Of a stretch of DNA of 64,000 nucleotides, positions 1-9,318 are shown piece after piece. Origin of the DNA: Methylobacterium indicum (GTDB lineage: Bacteria; Pseudomonadota; Alphaproteobacteria; Rhizobiales; Beijerinckiaceae); NCBI RefSeq assembly GCF_001043895.1, contig NZ_JTHF01000015.1, positions 28,763 through 92,762 on the forward strand, given 5' to 3'. Under the pieces are notes generated by a model that did not search any database, had not been told where the DNA came from, and saw nothing but the letters and a program-made list of their open reading frames with translations. Position numbers and translations under genes: made by a program. How positions within the stretch are numbered: position 1 is the stretch's first letter; each line of letters begins with the position of its first letter.

Positions 1-318
1 CTCGCGGCGTTGTTCGGCCTCGGCCGGCCGGCGACGGCCCGGCAGGCGCTCTATCGCCACCTCGTCCTGCTGCACGGCGAGTCTCTCCTTGCCCTGATGG
101 TCGACCGGGTCGCCGATGTCGTCCGGGTCGAGCCCGAGCGGGTCCGGCCGGTGGCCGACGGGGCGACGCTGAACGGCTGCGTCGCCGCTGAGATCCGGCT
201 CGGGGACCGGCTGGTCCACGGCCTCTCGGTCGACCGCATCCTGCTCGCCGAGGAGCGCGACCGCCTGGCGGCGCAGACCCGGGAGGCGCAGGCCCGCCTC
301 GCCGAGTGGGCGGCCTGA
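1..318 (+). CDS. CheW-like chemotaxis coupling protein (5' truncated by window edge)
   Basis: The frame is open from base 1, so the gene begins before the window and only its last 105 codons are seen. The visible part has the beta-barrel pattern of CheW: a segment around HLVLLHGESLLALMVDRVADV, then ARIRLG-type strands and a charged helical tail. CheW proteins bridge a methyl-accepting receptor to CheA. The stop lies 8 bp before the ATG of the CheR gene, and the downstream order CheR, CheW, MCP, CheA-REC, CheB makes this the equivalent of WspB. Family assignment rests on the fragment and on strong context. Confidence 0.75.
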   Translation, partial: LAALFGLGRPATARQALYRHLVLLHGESLLALMVDRVADVVRVEPERVRPVADGATLNGCVAAEIRLGDRLVHGLSVDRILLAEERDRLAAQTREAQARLAEWAA

Positions 319-326
319 GCCGGACC

Positions 327-1772
327 ATGCCGATCGCACGGTCGATCCTGGGGCCGGCGCCGACCGGCGACCCGGCCTTCGCGGCGCTGAAATCGCGCCT
401 CGTCGCCCGCACCGGCCACCATTACTATGCCGACAAGGACGACCTCCTGTGGGAGCGGGTCGGCCGGCGCATGCGCGTCCGGGGCGTGCCCGATCCCGCC
501 GGTTATCTCGGTCTCCTGGAGGAGTCGGAGGCCGAGTGGGCGGCCCTCGAATCCGAGATCACCATCGGGGAGACGTTCTTCTTCCGCTACGCCGAGCAGT
601 TCGCGGCGCTGCGCGGCACGATCCTGCCCGAGCGCATCGCGGCGCGCGGCGACGAGCGGCGCCTGCGGATCTGGAGCGCGGGCTGCTCGACGGGCCCGGA
701 GACCCACTCCGTCGCGATCGTGCTGCGCGAGCTTCTGGGCGAGCGCCTGCCCGACTGGCGCATCGGGCTGACCGGCACCGACATCAACCGCGACGTGCTG
801 GCGGTGGCGCGCCGCGCCGTCTACGGCGCCTGGGCCCTGCGCACCCTCGGGCCCGAGGAGCGCGAGCGCTACTTCCGGCCGGGCCCGCGGGAGGGCACCT
901 TCGCGCTGCGACCGGAATACCGCGGGCTCGCCCGGTTCGAGCCCCAGAACCTGATGAGCCTCCTGGACGGCACCGCCTCGCTGGCGCTCACCGACTACGA
1001 CCTCATCCTGTGCCGCAACGTCCTGATCTACTTCCACCCGGACGTGGTGCAGGCCCTGGTCCGGGCATTGGCTCGGCGCCTGCGGCCCGGCGGCTGGCTG
1101 CTCCTCGGCCATGCCGAGCCGAACCCGGCCTTCGCGGAGTTCCTGGAGGCCGTCCCGCTCCCGGGCACCGCCGCCTACCGGCGCCCGGGGGAGGGGGCGG
1201 TCCCGGACCTGCCGCCGCCGCCCGCGCAGCCGGAGCCGGTCCCGGATGCGGCGCCGGGCTTCCACTCGATCTGGGCGCCGCTCCTGCCGCCGGAACCGGC
1301 CGCCCCGGATGTCGCGACGGCCGAGACCCCCACGCGCGAGCCTCGGACCGCCCCACTGCCGGCACCTCCTCCCGAGGGCGGTCCCCTGGCGACCGTCCGG
1401 GCGCTCGCCGATGCGGGCGACCTCGAGGCGAGCTGGCAGGCCTGCCGGGTCGCCCTCGGCCAGGCCCCGACCGATCCGCGCCTGCGCTACTACGAAGGCC
1501 TGCTCGCCCGCGCCCGCGCCCGGCCGGAGGAGGCGGAACGCGCCTTTCGCGGGGCGCTCTACCTCGATAAGGGCTTCGTCATGGCGCACTACCATCTCGG
1601 GCTGACCCTGGTCGCCGCCGGCCGCACCGAGGCCGGCCGCCGCGCCATCGCCAATGCCCTGCGGCTCGCCGCACACCTGCCCGCCGACGCGATCCTGCCG
1701 GAAGGCGACGGGCTGACCGCCGCCGACCTGTCGGGCGCGGCCCGTCCGTTCCTCGGCGACGAGGCCGCCTGA
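327..1772 (+). CDS. CheR-type chemoreceptor glutamate methyltransferase with C-terminal TPR (WspC-like)
   Basis: SAM-dependent methyltransferase that adds methyl groups to receptor glutamates. It has an N-terminal helical CheR domain with the ITIGETFFFR motif, then the SAM-binding segment WSAGCSTGPETHS (about residues 113-125), LCRNVLIYF and GWLLLGHAEP. Classical CheR has STGEEPYS at the SAM loop, so PETHS is a divergent version. A Pro/Ala-rich linker (about 285-335) leads to TPR-like helices (about 340-450), as in WspC and FrzF. I prefer the ATG at 327; a GTG at 306 in the same frame would overlap the upstream gene. The stop overlaps the next start by one base (TGATG). Confidence 0.9.
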   Translation: MPIARSILGPAPTGDPAFAALKSRLVARTGHHYYADKDDLLWERVGRRMRVRGVPDPAGYLGLLEESEAEWAALESEITIGETFFFRYAEQFAALRGTILPERIAARGDERRLRIWSAGCSTGPETHSVAIVLRELLGERLPDWRIGLTGTDINRDVLAVARRAVYGAWALRTLGPEERERYFRPGPREGTFALRPEYRGLARFEPQNLMSLLDGTASLALTDYDLILCRNVLIYFHPDVVQALVRALARRLRPGGWLLLGHAEPNPAFAEFLEAVPLPGTAAYRRPGEGAVPDLPPPPAQPEPVPDAAPGFHSIWAPLLPPEPAAPDVATAETPTREPRTAPLPAPPPEGGPLATVRALADAGDLEASWQACRVALGQAPTDPRLRYYEGLLARARARPEEAERAFRGALYLDKGFVMAHYHLGLTLVAAGRTEAGRRAIANALRLAAHLPADAILPEGDGLTAADLSGAARPFLGDEAA

Positions 1773-2362
1773 TGCCGCAGACAGCCGCCGCCCCCGGCCC
1801 GGCCCTCCCGGGCGAGGCCGACCTCAGCGCCGCCCGGATCGACGAGATCCTGGATGCCCGCACCCGCACCCTCGCGGCCCGCTACGCGGCTCCCGCGGCG
1901 CGGCCGACCCGGGCGCTGCTCCTCTGCCGCGCCGGCACCGAGCGGGTCGGCCTGCCGCTGGAGGGCGTCGCCGAGGTGTTTCCCTTCCGGCCCTGCACGC
2001 CGGTGCCGGGGGCGCCTGCGGCCCTGATCGGCCTCACCGGACGGGGCGGTCTCCTCGTCAGCGTCCTCGACCTCGCGACGGCGCTGGGCCAACCGGCGGG
2101 CGGCACGGCGGCCGGCGGCCACGTCGTGGTCCTGCGCCGCGACGGACCGCGCATCGGCCTGCGGGTCGAGCGCGTCCTCGCGGTGACCGAGGCGGTGGTC
2201 GAGGCCGAAGGGCTGGGCAGGCGGGCGGTGGCGGGCTATGTCGACCCCGCACCGACGGGGTCCCGTCAGGAATCGGACTATGGGGAGGCGGGTTTCGCCG
2301 TGATCGACGTGCCGGCCCTGCTGGCGCCGCTCCTCGCTGCCGGCCCCGCCCGGCCGGCCTGA
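1772..2362 (+). CDS. CheW-domain coupling protein (WspD-like)
   Basis: A 196-residue CheW-family protein with an Ala/Pro-rich N-terminal extension of about 45 residues. The CheW barrel follows ([20 protein letters not shown], then [23 protein letters not shown], which is the typical hydrophobic core and PALIG-like strand). It is the second CheW in the operon. Two CheW proteins flanking CheR is the arrangement of Wsp systems, where they link the receptor to the kinase. Start and stop codons of the neighbouring cheR gene overlap by one base, implying translational coupling. Confidence 0.87.
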   Translation: MPQTAAAPGPALPGEADLSAARIDEILDARTRTLAARYAAPAARPTRALLLCRAGTERVGLPLEGVAEVFPFRPCTPVPGAPAALIGLTGRGGLLVSVLDLATALGQPAGGTAAGGHVVVLRRDGPRIGLRVERVLAVTEAVVEAEGLGRRAVAGYVDPAPTGSRQESDYGEAGFAVIDVPALLAPLLAAGPARPA

Positions 2363-2393
2363 ACCCGTCGCCATCCAACACAGGGAAGCCCGC

Positions 2394-4070
2394 GTGTCGC
2401 TCTCGATCGGGAACCGCATCCTCCTCGGCTTCTCCGCCGTCGTCCTGGTGATCGTGGCGCTCGGCGTCTACGCGGTCGGGCAGATCGGCGAGGTGCGCAA
2501 CGCCACCGACATCATCGTCACCCGCGACCTGACGGTGATGCATCAGCTCGAGAACATCCGCGAGGCCCAGCGCCGGATGAGCGACCTGCGCGACGAGGCG
2601 ACCACCCGCTACTACCTGCGGGCGCTCGGCCGCGAGCCGGCGGCCAAGGAGGAGCCGGCGGTGACCTGGCGGCGCAACGCGGCGAATGCCGAGACGGCGC
2701 TCGCCGGCGCCATCACAACCGCCAACGACTACCGGGCGCAATCGCTCTCGCCCGACCGCGCCGCCGCCTGGCAGCGCATCGCCGAATTGCTGGTCGCGGC
2801 CGGCGCCGAGTTGCGCACCACCCGCACCGCCACCGAGCGCCAGTTCGAGGCGATCGCGGCCAACGACGTGCCGGGCATCCAGGCGGCCGAGAATGCCCTC
2901 GACCAGTCGGGCGACAATTTCGTGCACACCATGGGGTCGGCCCGCGACGCTCTCGACGGGGCGATCACCGCCGGCCAGCGCCGGGTCGGGGCGATCTACG
3001 AGGAGAGCCGGCTCTCGACCCTGGTGGCGCTCGCCGTCTGCGTCGTCATGGCCCTGGTGATCACGGTGCTGATCCGCCGCTCGGTGGTGCAGCCCCTCGA
3101 CGCCGTGATGGCCTTCGTCGGCAAGGTCGGCAGCGGCGACCTCACCGGCCGGATCGCCGACACCCGCCGCGACGAGCTCGGGCGCCTCGGAGGCGTCCTC
3201 AACCAGATGGTCGAGGGCCTGCGCCAGCTCGCCACCCAGAACCGCGCCTCGACCTCGAACCTCAACGCCGCCGCCGCCGAGATCCGCGCCTCCGCCCAGG
3301 AGCAGGCCGCGAGCGTCGAGGAACAGTTCGCCGCCGTCCAGGAGACCGCCGCCACCGTCGACGAGATCACCCATGCGGGCGCCCAGATCGGCAAGCGGGC
3401 CCAAGAAGTGATCGCGACCGCCCAGGCCACCGCCCAGACCTCCAGCGCCGGGCTTCGCGCCGTCGACGAGACGGCCCGCGCCATGGACGCGATCCGCGAG
3501 CAGAGCGAGGCGGTGGCCGAGAACATCGTGGCCTTGAGCGAGAAGACGCAGGCGATCGGCGAGATCATCGCCACCGTCAACGACGTCTCGGAGCGCACGC
3601 ATCTGCTCGCCCTCAACGCCGCCATCGAGGCGGCGGCGGCCGGCGAGAGCGGACGCAGCTTCGCCGTGGTGGCCTCCGAGATGAAGGCGCTCGCCGACCA
3701 GGCCAAGGAGGCGACCACGCAGGTCCGCGCCATCCTGGGCGACATCCAGCGCGGCATCAACGCCTCGGTGATGCTGACCGAGGAGGCGGTCAAGCGCGTC
3801 GCGGTCGGCAAGGAGCGCACCGACACCACCCACGCGACGATCGAGGAGATCACCGCCCGGGTGCAGGAGAGCGTCCAGACCTTCCAGCAGATCGTCGCCT
3901 CGACCAACCAGCAGCAGCTCGGCATCGAGCAGGTGATGGGCGCGCTCCAGAACATCCGCCAGGCGAGCCAGCAGACCGCCGCCGGCACCCGGCAGGTCGA
4001 GGCCGCGGCCGCCAACCTGAGCGAGCTGGCGAGCGCCCTCCTGGCGCTGGCCGAGCGCTACCGGCTCTAG
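2394..4070 (+). CDS. Methyl-accepting chemotaxis protein, membrane-bound (WspA-like)
   Basis: Receptor of the chemosensory array. It has TM1 at about residues 8-28, a periplasmic four-helix-bundle-like sensor rich in Arg/Glu (about 30-205), TM2 at about 206-226, a HAMP domain (about 228-280), and a signalling domain whose hairpin tip reads [20 protein letters not shown]. There is no C-terminal CheR-tethering pentapeptide; the protein ends in LALAERYRL. The start is GTG, preceded by AGGGAAGCCCGC. It lies between the CheW and CheA genes, so it is probably the dedicated receptor of this operon. The ligand cannot be read from sequence; WspA senses surface contact, and extending that here is inference. 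Confidence 0.93.
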   Translation: MSLSIGNRILLGFSAVVLVIVALGVYAVGQIGEVRNATDIIVTRDLTVMHQLENIREAQRRMSDLRDEATTRYYLRALGREPAAKEEPAVTWRRNAANAETALAGAITTANDYRAQSLSPDRAAAWQRIAELLVAAGAELRTTRTATERQFEAIAANDVPGIQAAENALDQSGDNFVHTMGSARDALDGAITAGQRRVGAIYEESRLSTLVALAVCVVMALVITVLIRRSVVQPLDAVMAFVGKVGSGDLTGRIADTRRDELGRLGGVLNQMVEGLRQLATQNRASTSNLNAAAAEIRASAQEQAASVEEQFAAVQETAATVDEITHAGAQIGKRAQEVIATAQATAQTSSAGLRAVDETARAMDAIREQSEAVAENIVALSEKTQAIGEIIATVNDVSERTHLLALNAAIEAAAAGESGRSFAVVASEMKALADQAKEATTQVRAILGDIQRGINASVMLTEEAVKRVAVGKERTDTTHATIEEITARVQESVQTFQQIVASTNQQQLGIEQVMGALQNIRQASQQTAAGTRQVEAAAANLSELASALLALAERYRL

Positions 4071-4100
4071 AGCACCCGTCGAGGATCCCGGCCAGCGCCG

Positions 4101-6413
4101 ATGGACGACATCCGCCAGCTTCTCCTCGCGGCCTTCGATGCCGAGCACCGCGAGCACATCGCGGCGATCCGGGCGGCCCTCGCCGCGGTCGAGACCGGCC
4201 GGCCCGCGGACTGGAACGACGTGTTTCGCCGCGCCCACAGCCTGAAGGGCGCCGCCCGGGCCGTGGATCTGCCGGCGGTGGAGGAGGTCGCCCACCGGCT
4301 CGAGGCCCTGTTCGACCGGGTGGTGCAGGGCCGCCTCGGCCTCGATCGGGCGACGGCGGGCGTGGTCGACCTCGCCCTCGACCGCATCGAGGGGCTGGTG
4401 GCGGGCCTTCCCGAGACGCCCGAGCCGGAAGCGCCGGCGGACGCCATCGCGGCCCTCGACGCCTGCCTGTCCGGCGGGCCGATCCCCGGGGCCGCCCCGC
4501 CGCCCGCGGCGGCGACGGAGCGGGCGCCCGAGCCGACGCCCGCGGCCTCGCAGGCCCAATCTCCCGCTCAGGCTCCCGCCCAGACCCAGACCCCCGCCGC
4601 GCAGGACGGCGCCGTCGCCTACCTGCGGATCGCCAGCGACCAGGTCGAGGCGCTGTCGAAGGCGGTGCACGACCTGAATGCGGCGCTCCAGGGCCAGGAG
4701 ACCGTCACGGCCGCCGTGGCGGGTCTCGAATCCGGGGCGCGGGCCCTGCGCCGCAGCGTCGACACCGTGCAGGGCCGCACCGGCGAGATGGTGGCTCTCG
4801 CCCGCCGCCTGCGCGAGGCCGGCGACCCGGCGGGCGCCGCCCTCGACGGCTTCGTCGACCGGGTGCGGCGCCTCGACGGCGACCTGCGGGGCGTGATCCG
4901 CGGCATCTCGGGCCTCGCCCGGGTGCAGAGCCGCAGCACCGGGATCGTCGACGGCGCGCTGCGGCGCCTGCGCGACGATTCCGACCGCCTGCTCCTCGTC
5001 CCGGCCGAGACGGTGTTCGGCGGCTACGGCCGGATGGTGCGGGAGATCGCCCGCGAGGCCGGCCTCGCCGTGGAGGTGCGCCTCCACGGCCTCGACCTCC
5101 AGGTCGATCGCGGCCTGCTCCAGGCGCTCAAGGATCCGGTGCTGCACGCGCTGCGCAACACCATCAGCCACGGCGCCGAGACGGCGCAGGCGCGCCGCCA
5201 GGCGGGCAAGCCGGAGGCGCTGAACGTCACCCTGTCGGTCGCCTCGAAGGGCAGCCAGCTCCTCGTCACGATCCGGGACGACGGCCGGGGCCCCGACCTC
5301 GCCCGCATCCTCGAGACCGGCCGGCGCCAGGGGCTGGTGCCGCCGGGGGCCGACCCAACCCCCGAGTCGATCCTCGACCTCGTCTTCGCGCCGGGCTTCT
5401 CCACGGCGGCCGCCGTCGACCGGATCGCCGGGCGCGGCATGGGCCTGTCGGTGGTGGCGGAGGCCGCCCGGGCGCTGCGCGGCCGGGCGACCCTGCGGGC
5501 GGCCGAGCCCCACGGCACCGAGGTCGCCATCACGGTGCCGCTCTCCGCGGCGCGCCAGCCGGTGCTGCTCGTCGAGGCGGCGCTGAGGCCCGGGGAGGCG
5601 CCGCAGACCTTCGGCCTGCCGAGCGGCGCCGTCGCGCAACTCCTGCGGCTGTCCGAGCGCGACCTTGCGTCCGTGGCGAGCGAGCCGGCGGCAAGGATCA
5701 ACCAGGGGGGACGGGACGTTGTCGTGCCGCTCGTTCCCCTCGCGTCCCTCCTCGGTTCCGGTGCTGCTCCCCTTCCTCTCCATGACGGCCTGGTCCGCGC
5801 CGTGCTGCTGCGTTGCGGCCCCGCCTTCTGCGCCGTCGCCGTCGACCGCCTGCTCGACGTGCGCGTGCTCCTCGTCGGGCCTGCCCCGCCGCTCGGCGGC
5901 GACCCCGCGCTGATGTCCGGCACCGTGATGCTCGCCGACGAGACCCCGGCCCTGGTGCTCGACCCGGAAGGCCTGTGCGTCCGGGCCCGGGCCGGCGGCC
6001 TGGTCGCGGCGCCGGTGGCGGTGCCGGAGCGCCGCAAGGCGCGGGTCCGCACCGTGCTCGTCGTCGACGATTCGATCACCACCCGCACGCTCGAGAAGAG
6101 CATCCTGGAGGCCCACGGCTACCGGGTCTTCGTCTGCGTCGACGGCCAGGACGCCCTCGACCGCCTGCGCCGCGACGGCGCGGAGGTCGACCTCGTGGTC
6201 GCCGACGTCGAGATGCCGCGCCTCGACGGGTTCGGCCTGCTCCAGGCGGTCAAGGCCGATCCGGGCTTGACGCGGCTGCCGGTGATCCTGATGACCTCCC
6301 GCGGCGATCCCGCCGACATCCGCCGGGGCCTCGATCTCGGGGCCGACGCCTACCTCACGAAGCAGAAGTTCGACCAGCGCGAGCTTCTCGACACGATCGG
6401 TCAGCTGTTGTGA
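4101..6413 (+). CDS. Hybrid CheA histidine kinase with C-terminal receiver (WspE-like)
   Basis: Core kinase of the array, 770 residues. An N-terminal Hpt domain carries the phospho-acceptor H46 (RRAHSLKGAARAVD). A Pro/Gln/Ala-rich linker follows (about 135-170) in place of a recognisable P2 domain. Next come the dimerisation helices, an HATPase domain (N box HALRNTISHG, then DDGRGPD and GRGMGLSVV), a CheW-like P5 domain (about 490-630), and a receiver (about 650-770) with the acceptor Asp in VVADVEMPRLDG. CheA-REC fusion is typical of Wsp, Frz and Pil type systems rather than flagellar ones. The last TGA overlaps the GTG start of cheB. Confidence 0.93.
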   Translation: MDDIRQLLLAAFDAEHREHIAAIRAALAAVETGRPADWNDVFRRAHSLKGAARAVDLPAVEEVAHRLEALFDRVVQGRLGLDRATAGVVDLALDRIEGLVAGLPETPEPEAPADAIAALDACLSGGPIPGAAPPPAAATERAPEPTPAASQAQSPAQAPAQTQTPAAQDGAVAYLRIASDQVEALSKAVHDLNAALQGQETVTAAVAGLESGARALRRSVDTVQGRTGEMVALARRLREAGDPAGAALDGFVDRVRRLDGDLRGVIRGISGLARVQSRSTGIVDGALRRLRDDSDRLLLVPAETVFGGYGRMVREIAREAGLAVEVRLHGLDLQVDRGLLQALKDPVLHALRNTISHGAETAQARRQAGKPEALNVTLSVASKGSQLLVTIRDDGRGPDLARILETGRRQGLVPPGADPTPESILDLVFAPGFSTAAAVDRIAGRGMGLSVVAEAARALRGRATLRAAEPHGTEVAITVPLSAARQPVLLVEAALRPGEAPQTFGLPSGAVAQLLRLSERDLASVASEPAARINQGGRDVVVPLVPLASLLGSGAAPLPLHDGLVRAVLLRCGPAFCAVAVDRLLDVRVLLVGPAPPLGGDPALMSGTVMLADETPALVLDPEGLCVRARAGGLVAAPVAVPERRKARVRTVLVVDDSITTRTLEKSILEAHGYRVFVCVDGQDALDRLRRDGAEVDLVVADVEMPRLDGFGLLQAVKADPGLTRLPVILMTSRGDPADIRRGLDLGADAYLTKQKFDQRELLDTIGQLL

Positions 6414-7486
6414 GCACCCCCGTCCGCGTCATGCTGGTGGAGGATTCGCTGGTGGTGCGCCAGCTCCTCGCCCACATCGTCAGCCGCGACCCGCGGCTCG
6501 CCCTCGTCGCCGCCGTCGATTCCGGCGAGGAGGCCTTGCGCGAGATCCACCGGGTCCAGCCCGACGTGATCTCGATGGACATCCGCCTGCCGGGCATCGA
6601 CGGTCTGGAGACCACCCGGCGGATCATGGCCGAGCGGCCGACCCCGATCGTGGTCGTGGCCGACGCGATCGAGGATTCCTCGCTCAAGATCTCGATGAAC
6701 GCCCTGCGGGCGGGCGCCTTGAGCGTCGTCGAGAAGCCGGTCGGCACCGGGCACCGGGCCTACGAGGCGATCGCCGACCAGATCTGCACCCAGCTGCGCA
6801 TCATGAGCCAGGTGCCGGTGATCCGGCGCCGGCCGATCGGCGCCGAGCGCCTGGCCCGCACCGAGCCGGGGCGCGACGAGGCGAGGACGGCGCCGATCCC
6901 GGCGACGCAGGCCCCGAGCGTTCTGGCGGTGGCGGCCTCCACCGGCGGACCGCCGGCCTTCGCCAAGCTGCTCGGCGCGCTCCCGGCGGATTTTTCGCTG
7001 CCCGTGCTCCTCGTCCAGCACATGGGCGCCGCCTTCATGGAAGGCTTCGCCGACTGGCTGAACGGCGTCGTGCCGCTCACCGTCGTCATCGCCCGCGAGG
7101 GCGTGCGGCCTCAAGCGGGCCACGTCTACGTGGCGCCGGGCGACCGCCACCTGACCCTCGGGCCGGGCGGGCTCCTCACCCTCGTCGACGAGCCGCCGGT
7201 CGGCGGCCAGCGCCCCTCCGCGACCCTGCTGTTTCGCTCGGTCGCCCGGGTCGCGGGACCGCGGGGCCTCGGCGTGCTCCTCACCGGCATGGGCGAGGAC
7301 GGCGCCGCCGGCCTCCTCGACATGCACGTGGCCGGCGCCGCCACCATCGCCGAGCACGAGAGCTCGGCCGTGGTCTACGGGATGCCGGCGGCGGCGGTGC
7401 GCCTCAAGGCCGCCGGCAGCGTGCTGCCCCTCGACCTGATCGCCCCGCGGGTCCTGCGGGCGACCCAGCCGGGCCTCGCGCCGTGA
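6410..7486 (+). CDS. cheB: Chemotaxis protein-glutamate methylesterase CheB (WspF-like)
   Basis: Receiver-regulated methylesterase/deamidase that opposes CheR. The receiver occupies about residues 5-125 (MLVEDSLVVRQLL, acceptor Asp in ISMDIRLPGIDG). The catalytic domain (about 165-355) shows the three active-site motifs: AASTGGPPAF (Ser), LVQHMGAAF (His) and GMGEDGAAG (Asp). The start is a GTG overlapping the cheA stop by 4 bp (GTGA), and it overlaps the following kinase gene in the same way. In Pseudomonas, loss of WspF locks Wsp signalling on, so this gene is the likely negative arm of the system. Confidence 0.93.
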   Translation: MSTPVRVMLVEDSLVVRQLLAHIVSRDPRLALVAAVDSGEEALREIHRVQPDVISMDIRLPGIDGLETTRRIMAERPTPIVVVADAIEDSSLKISMNALRAGALSVVEKPVGTGHRAYEAIADQICTQLRIMSQVPVIRRRPIGAERLARTEPGRDEARTAPIPATQAPSVLAVAASTGGPPAFAKLLGALPADFSLPVLLVQHMGAAFMEGFADWLNGVVPLTVVIAREGVRPQAGHVYVAPGDRHLTLGPGGLLTLVDEPPVGGQRPSATLLFRSVARVAGPRGLGVLLTGMGEDGAAGLLDMHVAGAATIAEHESSAVVYGMPAAAVRLKAAGSVLPLDLIAPRVLRATQPGLAP

Positions 7487-9318
7487 CGGCGCCGCTCCCC
7501 GCGCGGGACGCCGGTCCGGTCCCCGGAGAGGGCGCCCCGGCGCCCGCGGCCCCGACCCGCATCCTGCTGGTCGAGGATTCCGAGACCCAGGCCCTGCAAT
7601 TGCGGCTGTTCCTGGAGCGCAACGGCTTCGCGGTGGCGCGCCACGCCACCGCCGAGGCCGCGCTCGAGGCGATGAATCACGGCCTGCCCGACCTCGTCGT
7701 CGCCGATTACCACCTGCCGGGCATGAACGGCGACGAGCTGACCCGGCAGATGCGCCTCGCCATGCGCACCCGGGCGACGCCGGTGCTGATGCTGACCGAG
7801 GCGAGCGGCCGCGACATCGAGCGCCAGGGGCTCGAGAGCGGCGCCGACGCCTACGTGCCGAAATCCGCCGACCGCGACCTCTTGCTGCTGCGCATCCGCG
7901 CGCTGCTGCGCGAGCGCGCCGCCGTGCCGGCGGGCGAGCCCGGCCGGGCGGCGAATTTCCGCCGCGCCCGCATCCTGGTCGTCGACGGCAGCGCGACCTT
8001 CCGGGCGTACCTGTCGGCCCTCCTGGCCCAGGAAGGACACGAGGTGGTGGCCGCCGACGGGCCCGACCAGGCCATGGCGGCGTTGCAGGCTCCGGGCGAG
8101 GGGTTCGACTGCGTGACGGTCGACCTCCTCGGCACCAGCTTCGACGCCATCGCGCTCTGCCGCCGCATCGACGCCCTGCGGGGCGCCGCGACGGGGGCGG
8201 GGGCGCCTGGCTTCTACCTCGTCGGCATCGGCTCGGCGGCGGCCTCCAGCAAGGACCTCTTGGTCGAGGCCTTCTCGGCCGGGGCCGACGACGTGGTCGC
8301 CAAGGATGTCGGGGGACGAGACGTCGGGGGACGGGACGTGTCGGGTCGGGACGGGACCGGCCCGAAGGGCACGGATGCCGACCTCCTGGCGATCCGGGTG
8401 CGCACCCTGGTGCGCCGCAAGCTCCTCGACGAGGACGACCGCCGGGTGGCCGAGGAGGTGCGCCGCCATGCGCTCGCCGCCGAGCGCGCCAAGGCCGAGG
8501 CGGCGGCGGCCGAGGCGAAGGCGGCGCTCGCCGGTGCCCTGGCGCAGGCCAACCACGACCTCGAACAGGCCAATCACCGACTGAAGGACACCCAGGCCAA
8601 GCTCGTCCAGGCCGCCAAGATGGCCTCCCTCGGCGAATTGGTCGCGGGCATCGCCCACGAGATCAACAACCCGCTCGCCTTCATCCTCGCCCACCAGGGT
8701 ACGGTCGAGCGGCTGATCGGCGAGGTGGCGGCGGCGGTGCCGGAGGGCGATCCCTCCCGGCGCGCCCTCGACAAGGCCCGCGACCGGGTCGGATCGATGC
8801 GCCTCGGGCTCGCCCGGATCCAGGACCTCGTCGTCAACCTGCGCAAGTTCTCGCGCCTCGACGAGGGCGAGATGCAGACCGTCAACGTGCCGGACGCGAT
8901 CGAGAACGTGCTGGCGCTGATCCAGCACAAGCTCGGCACCCGCATCGCGGTGCACAAGCACCTCGCCGGCGCCCCCGAGATCCGCTGCTCGCCGGCCTTG
9001 CTCAACCAGGTGGTGATGAACATCCTCGGCAACGCCGCCGACGCGATTCCCGGCGACGGCGCGATCACGATCGAGACCGCGATCCGCGACGAGCACGACG
9101 TCATCCGGATCTGCGACACCGGCCCGGGCGTGCCGGAGGCCCTGCGCGAGCGCATCTTCGAGCCGTTCTTCACGACGAAGCCCGTCGGGTCCGGCACCGG
9201 GCTCGGCCTCGCCATTGCATACAGCGTCGTGCAGGCGCATAGCGGACAGATCTCCGTTGAATCGGCGCCGGAAGGAGGGGCCTGCTTCGTGATCAGCATT
9301 CCGAGGCGGGCCGCATGA
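7483..9318 (+). CDS. Soluble hybrid sensor histidine kinase, REC-REC-HisKA-HATPase
   Basis: A 611-residue cytoplasmic kinase with no membrane segment. REC1 (about 25-145) has acceptor D75 in VVADYHLPGMNG. REC2 (about 162-275) is degenerate: the acidic pair is VDGS instead of DD, although an Asp remains at D214. A short in-frame repeat DVGGRDVGGRDVSGRD (275-290) follows, then an Ala/Glu/Lys coiled coil (about 320-378), HisKA with H392 (AGIAHEINNPLAF), and HATPase (NILGNAADAIPGDG, GTGLGLAIAYSVV). It starts with GTG overlapping cheB by 4 bp. It occupies the place where Wsp operons usually carry the GGDEF output WspR, so it may be the alternative output. Confidence 0.9.
   Translation: MTAPLPARDAGPVPGEGAPAPAAPTRILLVEDSETQALQLRLFLERNGFAVARHATAEAALEAMNHGLPDLVVADYHLPGMNGDELTRQMRLAMRTRATPVLMLTEASGRDIERQGLESGADAYVPKSADRDLLLLRIRALLRERAAVPAGEPGRAANFRRARILVVDGSATFRAYLSALLAQEGHEVVAADGPDQAMAALQAPGEGFDCVTVDLLGTSFDAIALCRRIDALRGAATGAGAPGFYLVGIGSAAASSKDLLVEAFSAGADDVVAKDVGGRDVGGRDVSGRDGTGPKGTDADLLAIRVRTLVRRKLLDEDDRRVAEEVRRHALAAERAKAEAAAAEAKAALAGALAQANHDLEQANHRLKDTQAKLVQAAKMASLGELVAGIAHEINNPLAFILAHQGTVERLIGEVAAAVPEGDPSRRALDKARDRVGSMRLGLARIQDLVVNLRKFSRLDEGEMQTVNVPDAIENVLALIQHKLGTRIAVHKHLAGAPEIRCSPALLNQVVMNILGNAADAIPGDGAITIETAIRDEHDVIRICDTGPGVPEALRERIFEPFFTTKPVGSGTGLGLAIAYSVVQAHSGQISVESAPEGGACFVISIPRRAA
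8305..8352 (+). repeat. In-frame minisatellite encoding a DVGGRD-type repeat inside a kinase gene
   Basis: Three imperfect 15-base units (GATGTCGGGGGACGA, GACGTCGGGGGACGG, GACGTGTCGGGTCGG) encode DVGGR, DVGGR and DVSGR, and a partial fourth unit (GACGGGACCGG) follows. The array sits in the linker after the second receiver domain. All units keep the frame, so a change in copy number would only lengthen or shorten the linker. Confidence 0.8.

Noticed and set aside
2058..6116. A 1352-codon open frame on the minus strand opposite the MCP and CheA genes
   Set aside because: It is antisense to strongly recognisable genes and its protein is a low-complexity Arg/Gly/Ala mix, the usual artefact of very high GC.
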